DNA of 64,000 nt from Saururus chinensis (lineage: Eukaryota > Streptophyta > Magnoliopsida > Piperales > Saururaceae), in NCBI GenBank assembly GCA_035235625.1, contig CP141150.1, positions 5,642,001-5,706,000 of the forward strand, read 5' to 3'. The notes below the pieces were generated by a model that had not been told where the DNA came from, made no database searches, and worked only from the letters and a program-made list of their open reading frames with translations. The position numbers and the translations under genes are program-made. Below, piece after piece: positions 33,301-46,430 of the stretch (its first letter is position 1; each line of letters begins with the position of its first letter).

Positions 33301-36230
33301 ATCACTATATGTATAAACTAACTTTTATAGTATACATGAATGGTTTAGAACATATTTATTATTAGTTAATTGTTGAACAAATTAGGGGTCGCAATGATAA
33401 ATTTAAAGTGCTTGTTTTAGCTATTGGTTACAGGTTCAATGACAATGCTTTATATATGGCATGGGACACACTAGTGGTGCTCCTAGAGCGAGCATAGGTA
33501 GCATTGCTCGTTCAAAACTAGTATTTGTTATTATAAATCTAGTTAGTAGGACCCTGGGCTCATGCGAGCCTGGGCACTGGGCATTCGGGCTGTGAAATTT
33601 CAATCCAACGGTGTTAAGTTACTTTGGGAGTAGGTGGATTTGAATCACCTGCCCACCAACTCTATTAATGTGTGCCATCGGGTCTCAATTCGATAGCTCG
33701 TAATGGTGGGCTCACGCTGAGGGCTCATGTGAGCTTTTCCTTTTTTGTTACAAGCACCATGAATAATTATAGTATTCAATTAGACTACAAATGCTCGATA
33801 ATTTAGGTACCCTCTGGCAATAGTTGTTTGTATTAATATAATTATTTTTTGGATCACAAAGGCGGGGCCACAAGTCGCTAAAGATCTTTTTTTTTTCCAA
33901 TCTTGAATTCTGCAGACATAGACAACCAATTTCTGTGGATCATGTTTTATCCGTACTCGCTTTCCTCTTCCATGAACTGTTACGGAGCAAAACACCAAAG
34001 AGAACCAGCTGCCCCGTCCCAATGAAACATCCATTTTCCTTCATGAGCATGGCCAGATGTTTCATCACTTTATTGGCACCCACCTGCTTGACCAGTCATA
34101 GCTAGATCGACAATCGCATCCAAATCATATCCTCTTCCATCGTGATCCATCTGCCTTTTCAGGATCTGCATTAGCCGGCCAGAGAATCCGCTCATTTTGC
34201 ACAAAGGTATTTGTGTTACACAGAAGTCAAGGCTCAAAGTCTACTTGGTGTGATCCTATGCAAATATGCAAACATCTACCGAGGAAACCCGCCTTGTAAG
34301 TTGTATGCAAACATCTACCGAGGAAACCCGCCTTGTAAGTTGTAGGCCTGCCAATTTAAGCTAAACCCACAGAAACCCAAGTAGATTTTTCTCCTCCAAA
34401 TGCACAGACATCCAATGGATGATGAACATTCTTCTCAACTAATGCACTGACCATCTTTAACTCTCATTGGGGCTGCTTATTTTGGGGTAGGTGAGCCATG
34501 TGAAGTGCATGCCCGAGGCCCCCTTCCTCGCCCTTCTGTTTGGACATCTCCTGACCAGACTTGTGTTTTAGTAGTTGTATGTATCCAACCACAGCCTGAT
34601 TCTATGTCATCTTCTTACATTATCTCTCTTCAATTACCTTCTCATCTTCCCCAATCTCTATGACTTCCGTGTACACATCTTATCCCCACGTCACATTCTC
34701 CTGTCCATTTTGCCAAGTTACTAGTCCCACGGCCAGCGAAACTTTTTTATTTCCAAATTATAAGCCTAAGCATGTGATGTGTTTATACAGCTGACAACAT
34801 AGAATGCAGGGAAACATTTTCTATATTCTCTAGTGATAATAAACCCAAGCGTAAAGACTGTATAGGAGCCGTCCATTTAAAAAATTGATGGCATTCATGC
34901 TAAGTGCATATTAACATTATTGACCTTGACGTTATTGAGTGTTAACATATATGGAGTCAATATCAAATATCAATAGTTCTCATACATTCATTATGCTTGG
35001 CTCACTGTAAGTAGAGAACATAGGAAATGCTTCCAAATATAGGTGCTGACAATTTTCACTTCATGTACCTGAGCAAAAAGATTAAACAAAAGAACTTTAG
35101 TTGGACTTTTTACCAAGAGTACAATGCATAGGGATTGTGGTTTGCTTGGCACCTTCCCAATTTGCCTATGAACTTCTTTGGGACCCTATAATTGTTGGAA
35201 AAACTTAATATGTGCTGGATTGCATGAACGTTGGCATGCATCCGGTGGATCACTCATTGTCAGATCAAGATCCGATAGTACACAATTATCATATGGGGTA
35301 GGCAGGCAGATCCAAACTTGCAGGCAGATCCAAACCTACCTCCTATGTGTAACACATGACGCTTATAAACGGGACACTATCTGATATGTGTTATTGATGA
35401 TCTTCCAAAATTCCAAATCGAATGACATTTCCTCTTAAAAGGAAAAAAGTGAGAAAAAAAATATGGGCTTTCATTCAAGAGGTTGCAAAGGCAGCTTCAC
35501 AGGTGCTGGATGAATCAAATTTAGCCATGAAATTCTTAGAAGTGGATTGAGTATGCAGGTAATGAAAATTGAGGTAGAAAGAAATCATGCCCACCAAAGA
35601 AACAAGTCATTGGTAGGTAGCTCCGTGGTACTACCTCTACGCCTCAATGGGTAAACAACAAATCATGTCAACTGCAAGTTGAGAGTAAATCAATTACATT
35701 GTCCTCTTGACCTGAGGTTAATTAATTGTGATCTTCACATGGCATCCAAGACCACAAGCCAATTAGTACAAGTTGAGGTGAAAGCAAAACGATTGAAGGA
35801 TAGATCCTGTGTACTATTTCATGGACAAGAGAGGGCCCCACCCTGTCTTTGGTTTCATGTCATATGTCATACATATGGGTCCCATTAAGTAAAATGATCA
35901 TTTTATTTTATCAATTCTCAAGAGCCCTTTTTCTCCCCAATTTTTGCCACTTGAGCTTCTTTTCTTTTGCATTCATATATAACATAAGGTGAGGTATTAT
36001 ACTCTTTGCGTTGCTTTTAAGCAACGTTGTGACAAAATCAATGGATGTGGGCGTGTGATCCGAGATGGGCCCCACCGTATAGACAACATCTTAATACTGC
36101 CAAGCCCATACTAACATGTGCATGTATTTGATTAAACTTTAATTGATGTGTATAGCATTAAGGGGGAACCTTGCAGTTAATTACCATTATACACATATTC
36201 AGATAAGATCAGCCTCAATTGGGCACCCTC
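33301..36230. other. Intergenic region between RPN10 and ADF
   Basis: No supported gene. Short open frames at 33780-34034 (minus), 35178-35384 and 35679-35888 have no family resemblance. The GAGC-rich stretch 33470-33750 has weak inverted words and may be an old MITE. An exact 39-bp tandem duplication is at 34265-34342. Confidence 0.5.
34265..34342. repeat. Exact 39-bp tandem duplication
   Basis: Units 34265-34303 and 34304-34342 are identical, each beginning TATGCAAACATCTACCGAGG and ending CTTGTAAGTTG. No divergence suggests a recent duplication. Confidence 0.9.
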
Positions 36231-36236
36231 TTTTTT

Positions 36237-36245
36237 GTATAAATT
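36237..36245 (+). promoter_or_regulatory. Candidate TATA box of the ADF gene
   Basis: GTATAAATT lies about 80 bp before the ADF start codon, a usual distance for a short 5' leader. Confidence 0.5.
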
Positions 36246-36319
36246 GCCAACCCCTATTGCTCAAAGACTCTCGTTCAAAGCAAGGAACTCTTTCACCGAC
36301 AGCTCCTCCTCTTGCTGCC

Positions 36320-37067
36320 ATGGCGATGGCTTTCAAGATGGTAAAGCTCTTGTCAAAAGCTATCACAGATTTTAGGCTGATTGCTAGATCTCAATTGGCA
36401 CCTCTTCTCTTCGACTTCTAATTGTTTCTTGGTGTGATTGTGTTAGGCTACTACAGGCATGAATGTAACTGATGAGTGCCGGAGCTCGTTCATGGACTTG
36501 AAGAGGAAGAAGGTCCACCGGTACATTGTCTTCAAGATCGACGAGCGGTCCAAGGCCGTCATGGTTGACAAGGTCGGCGGGCCAGCCGAGGGCTATGACG
36601 ACCTCGCCGCCTCCCTCCCCGACGACGACTGCCGATATGCTGTCTTCGACTTCGACTTTGTCACTGATGACAACTGCCAAAAGAGCAAGATCTTCTTCAT
36701 TGCATGGTTTGGTCCTTACGCCTCACAAATTTCTCTTCCTATGAACATCCAAAGATCAAACAAAAGTAGCACATAGGCATATTTTTAAAAAATCCTTACA
36801 AAAGATTGTAAAATGGAATCATTAATGGCATTTATATTGATATAAAAAAGGAGTTCAAGGAGATTATAAGTTTATTAATCACATATGCTCCATGAATTTT
36901 TTGTTGGTATTGGTAGGGCCCCAAGCGCATCCAGGATAAGAGCAAAGATGCTCTATGCAACATCAAAGGAAGGACTGAGGAGAGTGCTAGATGGGGTCCA
37001 CTACGAGGTGCAGGCAACGGACCCCACAGAGATGGGTTTCGAGGTCATCAAAGACAGAGCCAAATGA
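36320..37067 (+). CDS. ADF5: Actin-depolymerising factor, ADF5 type (3 exons, 143 aa)
   Basis: Cofilin/ADF protein that binds actin monomers and filaments and remodels the actin cytoskeleton. Exons 36320-36340, 36447-36706 and 36917-37067, GT-AG introns, phases join. The first exon encodes only MAMAFKM, the N-terminal extension typical of the ADF5 group. It continues [33 protein letters not shown], the [14 protein letters not shown] segment and [20 protein letters not shown], which spans the central actin-binding helix, then [15 protein letters not shown] and [17 protein letters not shown] at the C-terminus. Length equals the family norm (about 140-146). The conserved Ser in the AWSP loop is Ala here (AWAP). 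ADF5-group members are reported to bundle rather than sever filaments; that activity is inferred for this copy. Exon 2 is GC-rich relative to its surroundings. Confidence 0.93.
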
Positions 37068-38560
37068 TCAACACCTTGTGAACCACTAATCACCTACTGT
37101 AATAAGTATGAAATAATAAAATAAACTAATAACATGTTCTTGTTTCTATGCTGAATTGATACTTATGTAATAATTTAATTTTTGTTGGTAGGGAGGGAGA
37201 TCTTAGGGTAATGCTGTCTGGGACTGGGTATCTGACTGCTGACTGATAGAAGCAAAGATTGGGTAGCTGGTTTTAGACTTTTAGTCCTCAGTCTTTGCTT
37301 TTGGTGACTTGCTCTCCACCCTCCTAGTAATTTGTTGAGCTAGATAATACATGTAATTTTCCTTATCCTAATGTAGTAAGGAACTAATTGAATATCTATT
37401 TTTCTTTTGGCTATCCACTAATTGATCTTTTTTTTTTAATTACATGGAATTGTGGGCACTGCCATATTGCAATATCACGACGTTAACAAAGAAGACGGCG
37501 AAAATAAAATTTATTATTTTCTTACTAATAGCAATTATAATTTCTACTCTTATTTATAAGTTCCCCACAAATACAAGTGCAATCCAGTGTGCTTGTTTTT
37601 GGTGCTTTAGGGTTGCACAATTTTGATTGTACACCCTATGTTATTCATGGGGCAGGCAGGTTTAGATCCACCCGCTCAACATGTGTTGCACACACACCAT
37701 CAAATTGTCATGCACCGGAAAAAGGCCAATAAATGTCCGACCTAACGCATTAACTTTTTCCTAACTCATATCTAACTCTCACAAAATGATCCTGCGTTTT
37801 AACGCTAAGCTCAGTCCAGTCCAGTCCAGTCCATCAACACAGAAAATAATTCGAGTGATCAGCCAATTCAAGCCTAGTAACGCATATGCCCCTTGAGCTC
37901 TATTCAGGCATATCCCGTTTCTTGCATTAAACGGCATTAAAACCTGCGAGCATTTGCACGTCCTGCAAATTAAATGCTACTTTGGCACTAAATTCAGTAT
38001 TCCATTTCAATAATTTTTTTACATGATTAAATCATATAAAAACTAATCAAATGTCATCATATTGTGGTTCAAATGTGATAGTAATTGATTAATATGACAA
38101 CCATTACTGCCAGTGCAATATTTAGAAGAAGAGCATCTCCAATATGCTCAAAGCCAACAAGTAGTCTCCAAAACATCGAACTGTTCATAATAGGGAAAAA
38201 ATAAAAAAATAAAAAAATTAGTTTCTATCACAAGCATCATTGATTGTGCCCTCTCCCCAGGTGATTGCATTCTCGTTAGTTATTAAGGCTTTTCCAAATC
38301 GTTTGGACATAGATGTAGAATGATCATATCGCAGGGATTCCATTGGAAAATATCATATCGCCTACTTTTTCTTCTTGAACGTCATTGGAAAATACCATAT
38401 TACCTAGTTTTTCTTCTTGGACGTCTGACATTTGGGCCATCTCAAAAGTGTTTGTGGTTATGTTCTACCATTATTTTTTGTCCATCAATGTAACTCTTGA
38501 TGTTTTTATTAATATTATTTTAAAAATTCACAAAAAAATCATAATATAACATCTTTAAAT
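37068..38560. other. ADF 3' trailer and intergenic region
   Basis: AATAAAATAAA near 37111 is a candidate polyadenylation signal for the ADF gene. The rest shows no supported gene. A truncated GAGCATCTCCAAT-type MITE end is at 38133-38151. A 36-60-bp direct repeat (GGAAAATA(T/C)CATAT, CCTA-TTTTTCTTCTTG) occupies about 38343-38425. Confidence 0.45.
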
Positions 38561-41298
38561 AGGAAAAATTCACAAAATCTAAAACCCATAAAAATAATTT
38601 TTATAAAATTTAAACATCATATATTTATTTTAAACAAAGTTTTCTTTTTTTGTTTATTATACTGTCAAACCAAATATGCTCGAGCGTACATCAATAACTA
38701 AACATACAAAATAAATTGTCATGGCCAAGGGCTTTATTACAAACACATCCCAGACATCTCTGAATACAATCCCACAATAGTCCAAAACTATTTTATAATA
38801 TAAAAGTCTAAATTACTACAACAAATCAACTCTCATCTTACCTCATACATCAAATCCACAATATAACCGACTAGTCGTGGCATAATAATAAAGACTCGAA
38901 TGAGTCAAAATCATATTTGAATCTACAAATATAGGACTACCAATAGATACCATAGTCCATCTTTAGAAGCTCTTAATCAAATACATGTAAAAGCTTCTCA
39001 AACATTGGGGCTACAAAGAGGAAAAATGAGTATTTTTATACCTTTTAAAAAATATTTAGTATGAGAGTTTTAAACAATGAACTCTATAAGTCCATACATA
39101 GATGTACTTATGCAATTTTTCACAAGAAGCAAGCATAACAAAGCATAATCTTGCTCTACATAAACATCTATGCTCACACACAAGTCATCTTACCACACAT
39201 CTGACACATATTGTCTCACTCATACCATCATACTCGAATTCGTATGCTTACAATCTTATTCAAAAGTCTTACTCTAAAACTTACACTTACAATCCTATTA
39301 AAAACTTACACTTACTCGAAATATTTTGAACTTACTCTTACTCATAATCTTACAAATTTACTCTTACAGTAATGCACATACTTGTACAATCAAACTCTTG
39401 ACAACTAAAACTTATTGCAAAATAATTAGCACTAGTGTCGAAGGAAAGGAATACTCCTGGGGCATCACCTTAACCTCCAATGAGCAACTAGACCTTATGG
39501 ACTTTTCCGAATGCAAGACACAACTATGTTCATAGTGCATAAGATTAAATAGGTAAAAGTAGATCTATGATACTACTTACCTGAGTGTGCAAACGCCCAC
39601 ACTCTAGGGGCCATATAGTGCCAACTTAGGACAAAAATCATACAATGCCATGGCATGACTAACAAAACACATTACTTTTAACAAATCATTAGATTTCTTA
39701 GTTTAAATACAACACTAAGACAACATCCTGCAGGATAACACTATGGCTAGACATGGAAAACACACAACTGACTAATTATCGGCTGACACAAAGACAGAAT
39801 TGAGTTTGTCAAACCCCTAAGGTCTCATGCTTATAAAGTTACTGTATTAGTTTTGCTTATGATTCAAGTTTGATTTACGTCAGTTATGTAAGTACAATTA
39901 TTGCTAAGAAATCCTTCCATCTTACAATCCTCCACTAACTGACTTGAAGCGAAAGCTGTTTTGAACTCTAGCTTGTTAGGGCAACATACTTCACTTAACT
40001 CAGCTATCTCATAACTATACGACATATCCTTACATATCCAAACATTCTCCGCTACCTACCTTATGATCATATTATCTTACTCGAAAATTATCAACCTAAG
40101 CCTCCATGATCCAACTTTAGTCATTAAATTCTTACTGAAACCTTTCTTATTATTCTTATGTTCCAATTTGTATTACGCACATTATGCATGTACGATTATG
40201 CTATGAAACCTACATTTAACAATCCCCCAAATAGGCTCAAACCTTACATCCGCTTACTTTCTAAACCCCCAAACCTTCTGATCATTGCACCAACACTCCA
40301 CCCAATCCAATCCAATCTAAGCCAAACTAGTTCAATCCGAACAAACTCTTAACAACCCAATCCTCACATGTCACTTCATACACCCTCCGTTATCCAATAT
40401 ACATTTATAGATCTACATAAAATTCCATGGAAAACCCCCTGCCACCACTCACTCTCCATCACATATACAACTGCCCTACACACATCCACATATCCTTCAC
40501 ACATGCGCATACCCATCATACATCCATATATCTCTTACATCTCCATACATACACCTACTTCATCACATTTGTGCATCACATACTCGTAATTCAACACATA
40601 GCATACTAACGCGCTCACTAGCCATCACTAGCACACATATTTCGCATACACGACATATACTTAGGGCTTAAATGCACAATTAAACATGCTATATTTCATT
40701 ATATTTCCGTTTTAACATGTAATTGAATCATCATGGAATATCAAAAGCATTGAATTATACAATCCTAGCATGCTATTAAACATTTAAAGTAGGTTACCAT
40801 CAAATTACGAGTTCAAAATCCCCTACCTCATAATCCATAGAGTTTGATGGTGAGCACACAATGGTGTAGCATCGGTGGCCAAAGATGTCGCCTAGTCGAG
40901 AGACCTGTTGTTCCAAGGGTTTAGAAAAAGTTGGAGTTAATAATGACAAAAAAAGAGGCGACCAAAAACTATGCGGAAAAATTTGTGATCCACAGGGGCC
41001 CACTAGGGGTGGCTGGGAGCAGGGTCTTGCCAAAAAGAGTGGTCGTTCAACCAGAAATGGAGTTAGTTAATAGAAGATGGAAACTACCTGGTGGAGGTGC
41101 TGGTCAACTATCAGTTGGTATATAAACGTCTTTACCCTTAATGTACGCAAGGCCACATGCACATGCAGCCAAAAGTGCAAAAGGAGGGGGAGAGGGGCTT
41201 TCGGTGGTTTCGAAGACGGCTCAAGCCGGTGTTAGTAGGATCTGGCCACTAACAGGTGGAATGGTGGCTAGACAGTGTACCCATGTGTTGTTTCCAAT

Positions 41299-42760
41299 GT
41301 TTTAAAACCCAGCCCGAACCCCAACCCGGATTAGTGGCTAGGTTGGGTTGACCCGGTTGAACCATGGGTCAACCCGGAAGATGGCGTCATTATTTTTTTT
41401 AAAAATTACTAGAATTTCTCCTTATCAATTGGATAATTGAGCCTAACCATTAAGTGAATGCTTGTATAAAACTAAAAAAATTGTGCCATTATCCAGAAAA
41501 AGGAACTTTGGTCAACTTATAAGGAAAAAATGCAATTAAAAAACAGTCAAAATATCATTATTAGCTACAAATAAGCTTCGACAATTCCACGGCCACACAC
41601 AACAAAATAAAAGTAAAAGTGAAAATTTTAGCAACAAATATCCAAATACACACATAGAAAGAGTTCTCTCCTCAAAACAGACTGTCTTCCCCAACTTCTC
41701 CAAAGAAATTTATACATTTCATCGTATATAAGTAAATTGTTAAGCAATAAAAAAAAATCAAAATACAATCCAGGACGGTCAAGGCATTAAGGATTGGCCG
41801 CCTTGGGGTGGACAATTTGTGTGTGCATGGGCATTGTCCTCCTCGCGACTGTTGCCTTCTTTTGGAACCTCGATCACCATAAACTCAACAATCACCACTG
41901 TCTCTAATTTGCAGACTTTACCGCAGCAGTGCTAGTGTCTGGAAGGATCACCTCAAAGTAGGAGACCCATTGCTGGAATTGCTCAACAACCCTTTTGGAC
42001 AAGGGAGCTATCAAAGGGGTAGAGCCATGGTGGGTCTCAGCCATAACTGCTACCACCATGGCCAAAGAATGAACATTTTTACCTCTAATGCGGCTATCAG
42101 TTCAAGGCGGAGTGGCAAGTAAAGGCAGCGGCTTGAGGAGGCTGTTGGTTGGGCCTAAGACGAAGAGAAAGGCAGTGGCTTGGTGGTGGTGTGAGGCTGA
42201 CAGGAAGGGCGAAGTCAGGCCAAAGCCAGAAAAAGGGGAGTGGACGGTGGAGGGAGACCGGGATTGTGGGGAGAGGTGGAGATCCGGCAAGAGACCAATG
42301 TGAGGAAGAGAAGGAGATGACAAGAAAGGAAAGTGGAGTAGCAATGGAAGAGAGGAGGTTGAGATGGAGACCGACAGGAGAGATGAAGATCCAGTGGTGC
42401 TAGGTGGATGCAAGAATAAGGGAAAAAAGAAAGAAAAATGAGATTAATGGAGAAGACTCACCAGTGAATCACCGGATTTTTGTCGGAGAAACGCCTTGCT
42501 TCAATATGTAGTCACCACTCAATGTCGCCCCCAAATCACCCATTGTTCCGAACTCTCGATGGCAAATGGTCAAGGATGAAGTTGAGTCATTTTTTTTTTT
42601 CAAAACTCAGACCAGACTGGAATATTGGGTAACTGGTTTAACCGCCCGGGTCATGTTGACCCAGTCGGGTTAAATTGACCTAAAAATTAAATTCAACATG
42701 CCCATTTTTTATAACAGGTCTGGTTGAATCGGCCGTTGGGTCTAGTTTTTAAAACACTAG
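41299..42760. mobile_element. Possible non-autonomous element with TTTTAAAA ends
   Basis: The left end AATGTTTTAAAACCCAGCCCG is followed by GGTTGACCCGG words. The right end has GGGTTAAATTGACC and TTGGGTCTAGTTTTTAAAACA, so the two ends are loosely inverted. The interior has open frames (42088-42413) with no known domain. Boundaries and TSD are uncertain. Confidence 0.35.
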
Positions 42761-43760
42761 TTATTTTAGTCAAACTCAATAAAATAGTGGTCTTTAAGGA
42801 GGAGGAATCGCCATAGAAGGGAGGAAGGTTGTATGGCAAAGGCCCAAGGCCCAGGAAGGGGTGACGGGACCAAGGCAAGGCAAGGGTGAATGGTGAAAGG
42901 CGGCGACAATACTATTTACCACCTGAGATCAAATCCAATGAGGAGGCAGATGGACCGACATGGCCATGAAGGAGGAGGTAAATCTGGGGTTGGCATCGAT
43001 AATCATCACGCCATCATGCTAGGATAGTTGAAGGAGACCGATCGGAGGCATCATAACAACAAAAAGGGTCGCTTGGGGTTGTACGGGTCAAACACAAATC
43101 AAGGCGGAGGGATGGAGCATAGGACAATAGGGATGAAGCGGGGTCAAAAATGACGACCCCCAACCATCTCTGGGTCAAGGTGAGCTAGACAGAGTCAGAC
43201 CATAGTCCATCCGGTGGCCGGTGGTGGAAAATGGACCTAAGGCAGAAACATTAGGTTATCGGACCAGAAAAGCTAGAGAGGGGAAGGGGGTAACAGGATT
43301 GTGCAGGGCAGAGAGGTAAAAAAGGGGGACAAATTCAGGAAGTAGAGGCAGTCCGGCTATCACTGGGTAGTGGTGAGCTGAAAGGTCCAACCAGAGGCTG
43401 TCAATGGCTAGTAGAGGCTCCTTGGAACTGCTAGAGGAGCGAAGCTTCCATCCGATTTTTTTGATAATGCAGAAGAGCAAGGGAGTCGCAGGGGATTGAG
43501 GAGGTCGATCAGGGCTGGGTGAGGTGGCCCCTTGCCATCTCTTGGTTGGGACAGAACCAACAGCATCATGCCAAAGGACGGCCAACAACAGGCAGTAGTA
43601 GATCTAAAAAAGAAGAAGGTGGAGGGATGCAGTCATACCTGTGAGGCGGAGGCAGAAATGAGCCTCGGGGATGAGACTGGGCTTGGAAAATGGCCCAGCC
43701 ATCGCCATGCTATGGCCGACTAGCTGGATGCTCACAATAGGCAATGGCGGCACCTTTGGG

Positions 43761-43762
<2 letters not shown>

Positions 43763-43825
<63 letters not shown>
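43763..43825. repeat. (GA)n microsatellite
   Basis: About 30 uninterrupted GA dinucleotides. A polypyrimidine tract with CTTTTT units follows at about 44018-44085. Confidence 0.95.
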
Positions 43826-43827
<2 letters not shown>

Positions 43828-44851
43828 TGTGTCAACGAATGATATGAACCACGGCCCAAGGCGGCAGCCCTGCCTTCATCTTGCCTCGGTGGAGTGGAAT
43901 TCGATGGTGGCCAGATTCTACCACTAGCGATGGTGCGTAGGGTGAACCACTGAGGAGGTGAGGTGGGTGGCTTCCGCACCCACTATGAAGTGCATGATAC
44001 GCATAGTTATACCCTTCATTTTCTTTCTTTTTTCTTTTTCTTTTTCTTTTTCTTTTTCTTTTTTTGCTCTCTCTCTCTCTCTCATTTTCTTTTCCACTTT
44101 CTTTTGGTTTTCTTTCTTTTTTACGTTGGAAACTTTTGTCGCTCATCGAGACCTATGGTCTATGACTATCTCCCACACTCAACTCTATATGTACGAACAC
44201 TTAGTGAAATACAAAAGTTAAATACGTCGATGCATCAAATTTTCTCATCAGAAAATGATCCCAAAAATAGAAAAAATGTTACATAAAATTGTAAAAAAAT
44301 TAGGGACATTACAGTTAATTCTAGATACAACTACGGATGAAGACTTCATCCAACCATTTGTTCCAGGTCTGCTTAATTTTTAAATATAGTTTGCATTCTA
44401 ATGTAATGACATTTTTTGTTTCTCTATAACTACTCTGAAGCATCATTTTCTTATACTTGAATTCTTAACAATTTAAATACAATCATGTTAATATTACATT
44501 CAAGTTCTTCATTAGTATTAATTATTAAATATATATAACAAGTTCAATTGTAATACAACTACAAATGATGAAGTTGACATGAATAAATCTAAATGGTTAT
44601 TATATACTAAGTTTCTTAATCCAGAGACTCCCGCCCCTATTACCGCACTTAGTTATAGTCATTGAGACCTCTCTCATTCTCTTCAATAGTTGTAACCCTC
44701 ATCAAATCACTTAAGAGGCTATATCCACGGATAATAGCAATGTCTGCAAGTAAGAGGTTTTGTCCACAGACTAAATAATGATAGACAAATTATTGGCAGA
44801 CACATACATACATGACTTGTTTGCCCACTATTTGGCCAAGGACTAGCACTA

Positions 44852-44926
44852 CTCTCTCCATCCCTAAAACAAACATTAGATTAATTTGAAAACTCAAATA
44901 GAATACTTAATATGGGATGGAAGGAG
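44852..44926. mobile_element. Stowaway MITE
   Basis: A 75-bp element with CTCTCTCCATCCCTAAAACA and inverted TATGGGATGGAAGGAG ends, flanked by TA on both sides. It is closely related to the MITE in RPN10 intron 4. Confidence 0.8.
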
Positions 44927-44929
44927 TAT

Positions 44930-45890
44930 TATGTGTAACCCAAATTCAAACTATGGTTTTTACCTTGGCTTCCAACTTAACCTCCTCTTCTTCCTTTTCT
45001 CATATTCCTCTTTACCCCCTTTTCCTCCCTCACCAGTGCCCAATATTGCCGCCCCATCTCTCTTACAAACCTTATAACTTTTAGAACCTAAAATTTGTTG
45101 AAGAGCAAGCTGACCGCCAATTGTGTTTCATTCTTAAACACTTTAATGTTAATAAATTGGTGGGCAGTGCCATTGTTGACCATCACAGATAAAAAATGGA
45201 AGATGAACCAGGAAGGAAAGGAGTTATAAACAGCTTTGGCTTTCAACCTAAGAGCTTCTGCTTTTAAATAAGCCTTTCTAGGAGAAATTATTACTTGGGA
45301 TTAAGTCCACTTAAATTTTGTGAGAATACCAATAAGAAAAAATTATTTACTCTTCAAGGTGTTCTTTTTTACATGAGTTATCAATTGTCATAATCAATAG
45401 TGCACACATTAGTGCATGTTAGCACAAGTGAGAGCAAATCACTTGTGTTAATATATGTTAGCATGTATCTAATTGATCGTAAGGATTGACCTATATAAAG
45501 TGGGAGTAAGACCCACATAGCACTCCCAGAGTATTGAATAATTTCTCAATCAAAAACTCGAATGTGGTGATGATTGTGTAACAATTAGAATTTTTTAAAT
45601 TTTTTAAAATTTGTGCCACGAGCATATTATACGTCGGTGAGCACATCGATGAAGGGCATAATCTATTATTGACAAGTTACCAATGAGTCGGTGAGCACTT
45701 CAATGAAACCGATAGAATCTATTACATTAATAACATACTATAAAGCTAAAGAGGTAGTTATACGGCTTAAAAAAGGCAAAGATCATAAAATTATTAATCC
45801 TCATGGATCGAGAGGGTCCAAGGAGAAAAAAGAGCTATATTTCACACAATTGAGAAGGTAAAGTGGGATACCAAAAAAAGTCCTCAAGTA
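44930..45890. other. Intergenic, no gene seen
   Basis: AT-rich sequence without a convincing frame. Two repeats of GTCGGTGAGCAC(A/T)TC(A/G)ATGAA (about 45633 and 45690) are the only notable pattern. Confidence 0.4.
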
Positions 45891-45894
45891 GATT

Positions 45895-46045
45895 GGGGTT
45901 TAGAGGTAGACTGAGTCTATATATACCCTACTAGTCTCCTCAGTTTCCGTTTTACTTATAAAATTCATGAGAGGTTTATGGAGTCATTGGGGGTACTTAG
46001 GGATTAGTAGGGTATATATAGACTCATTCTTAGAGGTATGGTATG
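45895..46045. mobile_element. Fold-back element or MITE upstream of the RING gene
   Basis: A perfect 21-bp inverted repeat (45913-45933 and 46005-46025; arm core TCTATATATACCCTACTA) is extended by weaker pairing on both sides (AGAGGTA outside, GTCTCCTCAGT inside). No clear TSD was found, so the class is unknown. Confidence 0.5.
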
Positions 46046-46196
46046 GTAAGTCAATCTCAATACATTTTTATGCTTTTAATGCGACTAAGATATGCGATAA
46101 AATCCTATTCATGGTAGGGTTGAAAATCGTCCTTGTGATCAAGCCAAAGATTTTTGCTATATTTTTATGGAAAAACCTTCTCAGAGCTATGAGAAC

Positions 46197-46229
46197 TGGG
46201 CCGTCAGATGACCATAATCTGACGGCCCA
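46197..46229. promoter_or_regulatory. 13-bp inverted repeat with TGGGCC/GGCCCA in RING promoter
   Basis: The arm TGGGCCGTCAGAT (46197-46209) is exactly complementary to ATCTGACGGCCCA (46217-46229) around a 7-nt centre. It lies about 200 bp before the RING start codon. TGGGCC/GGCCCA are site II elements bound by TCP factors in plant housekeeping promoters, so a regulatory role is plausible. Confidence 0.5.
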
Positions 46230-46430
46230 TTTGGTCACAGTCCTCTTCTGATTGGGGCCTACATGAAATTTCCATGGGTGTAAGCCCAACTAATAATTTC
46301 TCGAGATTAAGCCCAATGTATTTCCCCAACTCCCGCGGGCTACTGAAACCAGTCGTCCACCTCGCCCCACGTCATCGGATGCCCACAATATCAGAACAGA
46401 ACATCGGATCCCCCAGTTTTCCTCTCCGCC

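Larger units (their letters stand above)
38560..44313 (-). mobile_element. Diverged LTR-C-like element
   Basis: The right end AGGGACATTACA (44313) matches the LTR-C terminus GGGTCATTACA. Several blocks follow LTR-C in the same order: a CATGGCCA(A/T)GGGCTT block (38720), GCATCACCTTAACCTCC (39463), GTTCATAGTGCATAAGAT with GATACTACTTACCTGAG (39528-39585), and AAAATCCCCTACCTC (40815). The left terminus was not located and no TSD was found. About 1.5 kb at 41.3-42.8 kb looks like a separate insertion. Open frames here (for example 43832-44146 minus) are low-complexity. Confidence 0.5.

Noticed and set aside
33470-33750. Possible MITE or tRNA-derived SINE with GAGCC words
   Set aside because: No convincing A/B boxes, terminal inverted repeats or TSD could be defined.
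34070-34195. Short minus-strand frame of 41 codons (starts MSGFSGRLMQILKRQ), possibly spliced to a downstream in-phase stretch
   Set aside because: Composition looks gene-like, but I recognise no family, no upstream exon was found, and the splice is speculative.
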